Of a stretch of DNA of 64,000 bases, positions 29,838 to 37,143 are shown in pieces. The notes beneath the pieces were generated by a model. That model had not been told where the DNA came from, made no database searches, and saw only the letters and a program-made list of their open reading frames with translations. A program made the translations under genes and the position numbers. The stretch comes from Candidatus Mycobacterium wuenschmannii (GTDB lineage Bacteria; Actinomycetota; Actinomycetes; Mycobacteriales; Mycobacteriaceae): positions 3,968,001 to 4,032,000 of the forward strand of contig NZ_CP126981.1 in the NCBI RefSeq assembly GCF_030252325.1. Direction: 5' to 3'. Each line of letters opens with the position of its first letter. Position 1 is the first letter of the stretch.

Positions 29838-30461
29838 ATGCCCGACGAGGAGCAGCCCGAACCAACGCCCGACGAGACCGCGGCAGTGACGACTGCCGAC
29901 GAGGCGCCGGGCCGGACGTTCTCGCCCTACGGCATCGCCTCGGCGGTGCTCGGCGCGCTGTGCGTGGCCGCTGTCGCCTTGGGCTATGTCATCTGGGCCG
30001 ACCACCACAACGACGTCGGCGAGCGCACCTACCAGACCCGGGCAATGCAGGCCGCCGCCGACTGGACCGGCCTGCTGATCAACATGAACACCCAGAACAT
30101 CAAAGAAAACCTGCAGAAGCTGCACGACGGCACCGTCGGCGAACTCAACGCCGATTTCGACTCGTCCATCCAGCCGTACGAACAGGTCGTACAGCGACTG
30201 CAGTCGCAGAGCCGCGGCGAGGTCGAGGCCGTCGCGTTCGAGGCGGTCCACCACGACCTGGACGCGCAACCGGGCGACCCCAAGCCGCCCGCCGGGCTGC
30301 CCGCGTCGATCGCGCGCCGCACCGACACCGTCATGGTGGTCGCCACGTCGGTCAGCGAGAACTCCGGTGGCAAGCCGACCACCGTGCACTGGAACCTGCG
30401 GCTGGGGGTCTCCGACATCGACGGCAAGCTGATGATCTCGCGGCTGGAGTCGATCCGATGA
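29838..30461 (+). CDS. omamA: OmamA, orphan Mce-associated membrane protein (Rv0199-like)
   Basis: A 207-residue Mam protein: acidic N-terminus (residues 1-35), one membrane helix (GIASAVLGALCVAAVALGYV) and an NTF2-like domain ending in GKLMISRLESIR. In M. tuberculosis OmamA (Rv0199) stabilises the Mce1 and Mce4 transporters and is needed for cholesterol and fatty-acid uptake, so it probably serves the mce1 operon at the start of this window. It overlaps omamB by ATGA. Confidence 0.84.
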   Translation: MPDEEQPEPTPDETAAVTTADEAPGRTFSPYGIASAVLGALCVAAVALGYVIWADHHNDVGERTYQTRAMQAAADWTGLLINMNTQNIKENLQKLHDGTVGELNADFDSSIQPYEQVVQRLQSQSRGEVEAVAFEAVHHDLDAQPGDPKPPAGLPASIARRTDTVMVVATSVSENSGGKPTTVHWNLRLGVSDIDGKLMISRLESIR

Positions 30462-31147
30462 GAAACGCCTGGCGCGTAACGGCTTTCGACGTCCTGGCCC
30501 CGGTCGCCGCGATCGCGGCGCTGCTGGCCATCGGGTATGTGCTCGAGTGGCCGGTGTGGTGGGTGTCGCTGTGCTCGGTGCTGATCCTGCTGATCGTCCA
30601 GGGCGTCGCGGTGAACGTCTATCTGCTGCGCCGTGATTCGGTGACGGTCGGCACCGACGACGACGCTCCCGCCCTGCGGCTGGCGGTCGTCGGGCTCACC
30701 ACCGCGGCGATTGTCGCCGCCGTACTGACCGGCTACCGGCACTGGGCGACGCCGGACCACACCCTCAAGTCCGACTCCGCCGAGGTGGTCCGCGTCGCCG
30801 TCGACATGGCCCAGACGACGGCGACGTTCTCGCCTTCCGAGCCGATGGCCGCCATCGATAAGGCGGTGGCCATGATGGTGCCCGAGCAGGGCACCGCGTT
30901 CAAGGAGCAGTTCGGCAAGGCCACAACGGATTTGACGAAGCGCAACGTCACCGCCACCGCGGCGACCATGGAGGCGGGCCTCGAGGCGATCGGCCCGTCC
31001 GCGGCCGCAGTCGCGGTGATCATGCGGGCCACGCAGAACGAGCCGGGCCAGCCGCCCGACAACGCGATCCTGGCGCTGCGGGTCACGCTCACCAAGCAGA
31101 GCGACCGCTGGCTGGTGGTCGGCGTCGCGCCGCTCAACCCCCGCTGA
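30458..31147 (+). CDS. omamB: OmamB, orphan Mce-associated membrane protein (Rv0200-like)
   Basis: A 229-residue protein, the same length as M. tuberculosis Rv0200, starting at ATG 30458, which overlaps the omamA stop. Unlike OmamA it has three or so membrane segments (LAPVAAIAALLAIGYV; SLCSVLILLIVQGVAVNVYL; LAVVGLTTAAIVAAVLTGY) before the extracytoplasmic Mam domain, much as Mam1B adds membrane spans to Mam1A. Its stop is immediately followed by the convergent CoA-binding gene. Confidence 0.8.
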   Translation: MRNAWRVTAFDVLAPVAAIAALLAIGYVLEWPVWWVSLCSVLILLIVQGVAVNVYLLRRDSVTVGTDDDAPALRLAVVGLTTAAIVAAVLTGYRHWATPDHTLKSDSAEVVRVAVDMAQTTATFSPSEPMAAIDKAVAMMVPEQGTAFKEQFGKATTDLTKRNVTATAATMEAGLEAIGPSAAAVAVIMRATQNEPGQPPDNAILALRVTLTKQSDRWLVVGVAPLNPR

Positions 31148-31567
31148 TCAACGCAGTCGGGCGTGCTCGACCATCAGGCAGCGGTCCATGACGACCTGCA
31201 GCCCGGCTTCCGAGGCCCGCGCACCGACCTCGTCATGCCACAAACCCTCTTGCAGCCACAGGGTTTTCGGCAACGGCTGCAAAGCCAGCACGTCATCGAG
31301 CACAGACGGTAGGTCGTCCACACGGCGGAACACGTCGACCATGTCCGGCACCACCGGAAGATCGGCCAGTGTCGGATACACCCGGGCGCCGGCGATGTCG
31401 GTGATCGTCGGGTTCACCGGAAAGACTTGGAACAGGCCGGTTTTCAGCAGATAGGTGTAGATCTCGTTGCTCGGCCGCGCGGGCTTGTCGGAGGCGCCGA
31501 CAACGGCGACCGTCCGCGTCTCGGCCAGAATCCGCCGCAGCGTCTGATCGTCGGGGTTGTCGACCAT
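31148..31567 (-). CDS. CoA-binding Rossmann protein (YccU family)
   Basis: A 139-residue protein starting at ATG 31567, which overlaps the stop of the upstream gene (TGATG). It has the CoA_binding_2 fold: TVAVVGASDKPARPSNEIY at the N-terminus, FPVNPTI, and KTLWLQEGLWHDEV. This is the small free-standing form of the succinyl-CoA synthetase CoA-binding domain; the function is not established. It is the last gene of a three-gene minus-strand unit headed by mmpL11. Confidence 0.82.
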   Translation of the reverse strand: MVDNPDDQTLRRILAETRTVAVVGASDKPARPSNEIYTYLLKTGLFQVFPVNPTITDIAGARVYPTLADLPVVPDMVDVFRRVDDLPSVLDDVLALQPLPKTLWLQEGLWHDEVGARASEAGLQVVMDRCLMVEHARLR

Positions 31568-32094
31568 CAGTGGCCGCGCGGCGGCCGCTGCGTCGGCTGC
31601 GGAGCGGGCTCGGGCGAGCGGGCCTTGGCGAACCGGTCGGAGAGTCGGCGCATCCGGATCATCAACGACGCCGACGGGCTGGTGATGGCCTGGAGATACT
31701 CGCGGAGTGCGTCGGCCGGCACACCGATGCGCGACGCGAACTCGGGCAGCTTCAGGCCGGACCGCTCGATCAGGACGCGGACGTGGCGAGCCACCTCGGT
31801 GCGCTCGTTGGCTTCGAGATGGTCGCGGGCACGGTCCAGCACCTCGGCGAGGGCCTTGGAGATGCCGTAGGGGTGCGAGCTCTCCAGCACCTCTTCGACC
31901 TGGCGGGCGGTGCGGCCGTACGGGTCGCGCTTGATCGCGACGGCGATCAGCTTCCAAGTGGCGATGTCGCCACCCTCCAGCGCGTGGCGAATCGCAGAGG
32001 TCGGCCAGAATTCGACGGGCCGGTCACCGTTGGGAGGGCGTGCCGGGCCTCGGTGCGGCGCCTGTCCATGGCGTCGATCCGCTGCCAACGTCAC
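31567..32094 (-). CDS. Hypothetical protein with a C-terminal helix-turn-helix (Rv0201c-like)
   Basis: A 175-residue conserved protein. I chose GTG 32094 because it overlaps the mmpL11 stop; the longer frame upstream is antisense-like filler inside mmpL11. The middle is helical (HALEGGDIATWKLIAVAIKR), and the C-terminus KLPEFASRIGVPADALREYL reads as a XRE/HTH-like element followed by a basic Pro-rich tail. Similar length and place to M. tuberculosis Rv0201c. A DNA-binding role is only inferred. Confidence 0.72.
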   Translation of the reverse strand: MTLAADRRHGQAPHRGPARPPNGDRPVEFWPTSAIRHALEGGDIATWKLIAVAIKRDPYGRTARQVEEVLESSHPYGISKALAEVLDRARDHLEANERTEVARHVRVLIERSGLKLPEFASRIGVPADALREYLQAITSPSASLMIRMRRLSDRFAKARSPEPAPQPTQRPPRGH

Positions 32095-35093
32095 CTCGCC
32101 TCCTCCAACATCGCCACCGCTACCGCAAGGCAGCGTTGCCTGACACCTTCCCAGTCTGCCTTCGCATCGGACTCGGGCCAACCGTCGTCGTCGAGATCCG
32201 CCGGGTGCGGGTCCGCGAGGCGGCGGACCAACTGGCTGGCGATCCATTGCCGCCGGGGTGACTGCCCAGAGTAATACCTGTCCATCCCGGCCAACACGAC
32301 TGCGGCGTTCTCGGCGTCCATGGTGTCGACCAGTTCGGCGAATTCGGCGTAGTCGCGGCTGGTGTTGCGGCTCAGGATCAGATAACCCTTGAGCCGCAGC
32401 GTCTCGGCGCCGGTCGGAATCTGCAGGCGGTCGCCCGTGGGCAGCTGGACGTGGGTGGTCTCCACCGGGCTGCGCCGCTCGAACCGCGGCTGGTCGGCGT
32501 CGGCGTCGGCCTGCAGCGCGTCCAGGGCGACGGCGAGGCGGCCGCGCCACAACGTGACCGGGTGGACGGGCCGGATCGCCCGCGGGGCGGCGCGGGTCCC
32601 GCCGCGGTGCGACAGGTTGCCGACGAACTTGCGTGCCGCGGACTGCCCGGTGCCACCGTTGACGCCGGCCGGCGGATCGATCACCGCCAACTGGCGCGAC
32701 GCCGCGCTGGCGACGTAGTTGCCGCCTTTGACCTTCGTCTTGACCTTCACCGCCTCGCTGCTGCGTCCGCAGCCGATGAAGGCCAGCGGGTCGGCGACGG
32801 TGATCGCGTCGGGCACCAGGTTCTTCAGGCGCGCCGCGGACTTGAGCACGATCTTCAAGTCGGCGCTGGGCACCGCGGGCGCCGAGATGTTGTCCGGGAT
32901 CATCAGCACGTCACCGAGATCAACTGCAGGCAAAGGCTTTTCGAAGTCCACCGACGGCAGGATGCGTTCCAGCCAGGCTGGCAGCCACCAGTTCCACTCG
33001 GCGAACACCGCCATCAGCGCAGGCACCATGACCAACCGCACCACGGTCGCGTCGACCGCGATCGCCACCGCGCAGGCCACCCCGATCTCGGCCACCAGCG
33101 GCATGCCGGCGAACGCGAAGCCGATGAACACCGCGATCATGATCAGCGCCGCGCTGGTGATCGTGCGGGCACTGGTGCTCACGCCGTAGGCCACCGCGTC
33201 GTGCGTGTTGCCGGTCTGCAGGAAGCGCTCCCGGATCCGGGTCAGCAGGAAGATCTCGTAGTCCATCGACAGGCCGAACGTCATGGCCAGCACCAGCGGC
33301 GGAACCGTGCTGTCGATCGAGGTGATCGGCAGGAAGCCGAGCTTTTCCAGCCAGCCCCACTGGAACACCATGACCAGGCTGCCGTAGGCCGCGGCCACCG
33401 ACAGCATCGTCATCACCACGCCCTTGAGGGCCAGGAAGATCGACTGGATCGACAGCAGCAGCATCACGAACGCGATCAACGCGACGAAGACCAGCACCAA
33501 CCACTGGGTCTTGGACACCTGGTCGTCGAAGTCCTTGATCAGCGCGGTGGGGCCGCCGACGCTGATCTCCGCCGACCCGGTGGCCGCGGCCGGCAGATGG
33601 CCGCGCATCCAGGAGATGGTCTGGCGGGCGCCGAGGTCTTCGGGGTCCACCGACAGCATCGCCGACAGCATCGCGCTGCTGTTGTTGTCGGCGAACACCG
33701 GCGGCGCCACCGACAGGATGTTGGGGGAGTGACCGATCTTGTCGCGGATCGCGGCGATCGTCTGCGTGTGGGTGGCCGATGACGCATCGCCGTCCGGGAA
33801 GGTCACCAGCACCTGTATCGGGCCGAGCGCGCCGGGACCGAGCGCCTCCGACGCCGCCGACACCCCGGCGCGGATCTCATGTGACGAATTGAATTGGCGC
33901 AGAAGGCTATTGCCCAACACCATGGACAGCGCGGGCACCGCCATGGCGAGCAGCACGACCGACGCGGCGGCCGCCGACCCCCACGGCCGATGCATCACAC
34001 CGCCGATCCAATGCGTCCAGAACCGCGACTGCGTCGACTCCGCGCGCCGCGACCAGTGCAATGCCGCCGACCGCTTGGCCGCCGAGCGCCCGAACGTCGT
34101 CAGCACGGCCGGCGTCATGGTCGTCGAGGTCAGCATGGCCACCGCCACCGCGAGGATCGCGCCGGTCGCCATCGACGTCAAGGCGGGGGTGTCGATCAGG
34201 TAGATGCCGGTTAGCGAGGCCACCACGGTCATCCCGGACAGCGCGACGGCCAGGCCGGACGTCGCCATCGCCGCGTCGATCGCCTCCTGCGGCTGACGGC
34301 CCGCGCGCAACTCCTCGCGGTACCGCATGAGGATGAACAGCGAATAGTCGACCGCCAGCGCGATGCCGAACATCGACACCGTCGACGTCACGAAGACCGA
34401 CATCACCGTGTACGCCGAGAGCAGGTACACCAGGCCCATCGTGATGATCACCGTGATGATGCCCAGCGCCAGCGGGATCGCGGCGGCGGCGATCGAGCCG
34501 AACACCGCCAGCAACACGATCAGGATGATCGGAAGATTCCACTGCTCGGCCTTGGCGATGTCGTGTTTGGTGTTGGCCGCGGCGGCGGTGCTGAGCGCGC
34601 CCTGACCGATCACGTACAGCCGGACCCGGCCGTCGCGCATCTGGCCGGAGCGCTCGCCCTGCACACCGACCTTGACCCGCAGCTTCTTGGCGGCGTCGCT
34701 GGCGCTGTTGTTGGTGGCCCCGTCGAGTCGCAGCGAGACCACGTAAGGCCGGTCGGGTTGCGGCGACGGCTGAGCGGGATTGGGCACCACCACCACGTCG
34801 GGCTGCTGCTTGGCGACCTGCTGCAGGAAGGCCGCCGCGGCGTTCATGTCCTCGTAGCTGGCGTCCGCCCGTGGAGCGGCGACCAGGGCCAACGGTGACG
34901 ACCCCTGATCGGGATAGTGCGCCTCGAGCGCGTCGTGCACCCGTAGCGACTGGGAGTTGGGCACCTCGAAGCCACCACCGGTGAGATGACCCGACGAGGT
35001 CAGCACTAGGAAGATGGCGGGGACGAGCGCGAGTAGCCAGCCGGAGAAAACCAGCCAGCGAAATCTGCGCAGGCCGCCGCTCAAGCGCATCAT
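32091..35093 (-). CDS. mmpL11: MmpL11, RND-family lipid exporter
   Basis: A 1000-residue RND transporter with about 12 membrane spans, two periplasmic porter domains and a long cytoplasmic C-terminus. Proton-relay Asp-Tyr pairs appear in ALAVDYSLFILMRYREEL and MTFGLSMDYEIFLLTR. In M. tuberculosis MmpL11 exports mycolate wax esters and monomeromycolyl diacylglycerol and has been linked to haem uptake with Rv0203, whose orthologue is the divergent neighbour here. It starts at ATG 35093 or 35090. Confidence 0.93.
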   Translation of the reverse strand: MMRLSGGLRRFRWLVFSGWLLALVPAIFLVLTSSGHLTGGGFEVPNSQSLRVHDALEAHYPDQGSSPLALVAAPRADASYEDMNAAAAFLQQVAKQQPDVVVVPNPAQPSPQPDRPYVVSLRLDGATNNSASDAAKKLRVKVGVQGERSGQMRDGRVRLYVIGQGALSTAAAANTKHDIAKAEQWNLPIILIVLLAVFGSIAAAAIPLALGIITVIITMGLVYLLSAYTVMSVFVTSTVSMFGIALAVDYSLFILMRYREELRAGRQPQEAIDAAMATSGLAVALSGMTVVASLTGIYLIDTPALTSMATGAILAVAVAMLTSTTMTPAVLTTFGRSAAKRSAALHWSRRAESTQSRFWTHWIGGVMHRPWGSAAAASVVLLAMAVPALSMVLGNSLLRQFNSSHEIRAGVSAASEALGPGALGPIQVLVTFPDGDASSATHTQTIAAIRDKIGHSPNILSVAPPVFADNNSSAMLSAMLSVDPEDLGARQTISWMRGHLPAAATGSAEISVGGPTALIKDFDDQVSKTQWLVLVFVALIAFVMLLLSIQSIFLALKGVVMTMLSVAAAYGSLVMVFQWGWLEKLGFLPITSIDSTVPPLVLAMTFGLSMDYEIFLLTRIRERFLQTGNTHDAVAYGVSTSARTITSAALIMIAVFIGFAFAGMPLVAEIGVACAVAIAVDATVVRLVMVPALMAVFAEWNWWLPAWLERILPSVDFEKPLPAVDLGDVLMIPDNISAPAVPSADLKIVLKSAARLKNLVPDAITVADPLAFIGCGRSSEAVKVKTKVKGGNYVASAASRQLAVIDPPAGVNGGTGQSAARKFVGNLSHRGGTRAAPRAIRPVHPVTLWRGRLAVALDALQADADADQPRFERRSPVETTHVQLPTGDRLQIPTGAETLRLKGYLILSRNTSRDYAEFAELVDTMDAENAAVVLAGMDRYYSGQSPRRQWIASQLVRRLADPHPADLDDDGWPESDAKADWEGVRQRCLAVAVAMLEEAR

Positions 35094-35228
35094 GAAGTGC
35101 TGGATTTCGGTCTCCCCCGCATTCGTTCTGGGTGCCCGCGAGCCTACCGCAGCCAGCTGTTCACCGAGGTGGCTTACGAGTCGCTGAGCTGCAACAACTC
35201 GGCAACGATGCCGATTTCCACACAGGTT

Positions 35229-35242
35229 TCACACAGGTGTGA
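35229..35242. promoter_or_regulatory. Palindrome in the mmpL11/haem-binding protein gap
   Basis: TCACAC-AG-GTGTGA is a 14-base inverted repeat with a two-base centre, in the 276-base divergent gap 35094-35369. A partial direct copy, CACACAGGT, lies just upstream. It could be an operator; the binding protein is unknown. Nothing else clear was seen in this gap except GGAG before ATG 35370. Confidence 0.35.
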
Positions 35243-35369
35243 CGAGAACCCCGTGCGCTGAGTTCGCTGCCGCACCGGATCCGATGGCAGGATTGCCGAA
35301 GATGCCGGCTTCGGGCCGGCAATTGACTGCGGGGACACGTATTTCCTCGCACACCCCGAGGAGCCTTGA

Positions 35370-35888
35370 ATGACGTCCCTGACCGGGAGTTCCGCGACGC
35401 TGCGCCGTCGACTGCTGGCCGCCCTGACCGCGACCGGAATGGGTGGGGCCGCGGCCGTGGTGATGCTGTCCGCGCCGTCGGCGGTCGGCGCGCCGGACCC
35501 GTGCTCGGCCAGCGAGATGGCGCGCACGATCAGCAACGTGGCCCGGTCCGCCGGGGACTACCTCGACGGACACCCGGAGACCAACCAGGCGATGACTACC
35601 GCGCTGCTGCAACCGGCCGGCCCGGCGGCGGCCGAAACGCTGCGGGTGTACCTAGGCGCGAATCCCAAGGCTGCCGGCGATCTTTCGACAATCGCACAAC
35701 CGCTCGCGGGAATGGCGAACAGATGCCAGACGCCGCAGATCAGCTTTCCGCAGGTGCTCGGCTTCCCGCAGTTCGCGCTGAGTGGCCCGCCGGCGACCGG
35801 TGTCCCGCCGCAGGCCGCCCCTACGTCGCCGGCCGTGCCGCCGGTGAGCAACACCGTGCCGGGCGTTCGCGGCCAGCTGGTCCGCTAG
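35370..35888 (+). CDS. Secreted haem-binding protein (Rv0203-like)
   Basis: A 172-residue exported protein with a signal peptide (basic start, hydrophobic stretch, cleavage near SAVGA-PD). The mature part DPCSASEMARTISNVARSAG followed by YLDGHPETNQAM closely matches M. tuberculosis Rv0203, an extracellular haem-binding protein thought to hand haem to MmpL3 and MmpL11. Two Cys probably form a disulfide. It is longer than Rv0203 (136 residues) because of a Pro-rich tail. GGAG precedes the ATG. Confidence 0.85.
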   Translation: MTSLTGSSATLRRRLLAALTATGMGGAAAVVMLSAPSAVGAPDPCSASEMARTISNVARSAGDYLDGHPETNQAMTTALLQPAGPAAAETLRVYLGANPKAAGDLSTIAQPLAGMANRCQTPQISFPQVLGFPQFALSGPPATGVPPQAAPTSPAVPPVSNTVPGVRGQLVR

Positions 35889-35954
35889 TACGCGGCGATC
35901 AGCGTAACTTCGCAGGTCGTGTCCGGATCGCTGCGCGACGCCGGTGTCCACATT

Positions 35955-35960
35955 TAGTCT
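35955..35960 (+). promoter_or_regulatory. -10 hexamer of the AI-2E family gene (leaderless)
   Basis: TAGTCT is followed by seven bases and ATG 35968, which supports that start over the in-frame GTG 24 bases upstream. Confidence 0.5.
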
Positions 35961-35967
35961 GACCGGT

Positions 35968-37125
35968 ATGCCAACCAAGGCCGCTGTTGATTACGCCGAT
36001 TCGGTCGAACCGATCGTCCGCAAGACCGCCGCCTGGGCGTGGCGCCTGCTGGTCATCTTCGCCGCAGTGGTCGCCCTGCTGATGGCGGTCAAACGGCTGG
36101 AAGTGATCGTTGTCCCGCTACTGCTCGCGTTGATGCTCAGCGCCCTGCTGGTTCCGATCGTCGACTGGCTGGACCGGCATGGCTCGCCCCGCGGCGGCGC
36201 CGTAGCCCTGGTGATGCTGAGCGGATTCGCGATCCTGGGCGGCATCCTGACCTTCGTCGTCAGCCAATTCATCGTCGGCGTCCCGGATTTGGTCAACGAG
36301 GTCACCCGCAGCATCGACTCGGCGAAGAAGTGGTTGATCGAGGGCCCGCTGCACCTGAGTCGTCAGCAGATCGACCACGCGGGCAACTCGGCCGTGCAGG
36401 CGCTGCAGCACAATCAGGAGAGGCTGACGAGCGGCGCCCTATCCACCGCGACGGCCATCACCGAGATCATCACCGCGGCGTTGCTGGTGCTGTTCACGCT
36501 GATCTTCTTTCTCTACGGCGGCCGCAACATCTGGAGCTACGTCACCAAACTGATCCCCGCCCACGTCCGCGACCGGGTGCGCGCCGCCGGTGGCGCCGGG
36601 TTCCAGTCGCTGACCGGTTACGTGCGGGCCACCTTCCTGGTGGCGTTGGTGGACGCGGTCGGCATCGGCACCGGCTTGGCGATCATGAGCGTGCCGCTGG
36701 CACTGCCGCTGGCCTCGCTGGTGTTCCTGGGTGCCTTCGTCCCGCTGGTCGGTGCCGTGCTCAGTGGCTTCCTCGCGGTCATCGTCGCGCTGCTGGCCAA
36801 GGGCTTCGTCTACGCGTTGATCACGCTCGGCCTACTGGTCGCGGTGAATCAACTCGAGGCCCACATCCTGCAGCCGTTGGTGATGGGCCGCGCGGTGTCG
36901 ATTCATCCGCTGGCGGTGGTGATCGCGATTTCCGCCGGTGGTGTGTTGGCCGGAATCGTCGGCGCGCTGCTGTCGGTGCCGACGGTCGCATTCCTCAACA
37001 ACGCGTTCAAGGTGCTGCTGGCGAACGATCCGGAGGCCGCGGCCGAGGAGGCCGACGACGCCCTGATGCGGGCCGACAAGGACGAGCCGCACTCCACCGA
37101 GCGCGAACCCGCCACAAGCGAGTAG
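35968..37125 (+). CDS. AI-2E family transporter (Rv0205-like)
   Basis: A 385-residue membrane protein of the AI-2E/PerM family, with about seven to eight spans: paired N-terminal helices ([18 protein letters not shown]), a long amphipathic middle, and the conserved C-terminal part [20 protein letters not shown] and [15 protein letters not shown]. The substrate is unknown. The acidic tail is short. The orthologue in M. tuberculosis lies in the same place, next to mmpL3. A separate membrane gene (Rv0204c) expected before it is missing. Confidence 0.84.
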   Translation: MPTKAAVDYADSVEPIVRKTAAWAWRLLVIFAAVVALLMAVKRLEVIVVPLLLALMLSALLVPIVDWLDRHGSPRGGAVALVMLSGFAILGGILTFVVSQFIVGVPDLVNEVTRSIDSAKKWLIEGPLHLSRQQIDHAGNSAVQALQHNQERLTSGALSTATAITEIITAALLVLFTLIFFLYGGRNIWSYVTKLIPAHVRDRVRAAGGAGFQSLTGYVRATFLVALVDAVGIGTGLAIMSVPLALPLASLVFLGAFVPLVGAVLSGFLAVIVALLAKGFVYALITLGLLVAVNQLEAHILQPLVMGRAVSIHPLAVVIAISAGGVLAGIVGALLSVPTVAFLNNAFKVLLANDPEAAAEEADDALMRADKDEPHSTEREPATSE

Positions 37126-37143
37126 CGCCAAGCACATTCGCGA

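Noticed and set aside
32095..32550. A 152-residue N-terminal extension of the Rv0201c-like protein
   Set aside because: It lies inside mmpL11 in another frame on the same strand and is rich in Arg, Pro and Gly. GTG 32094 overlaps the mmpL11 stop and fits the expected length.
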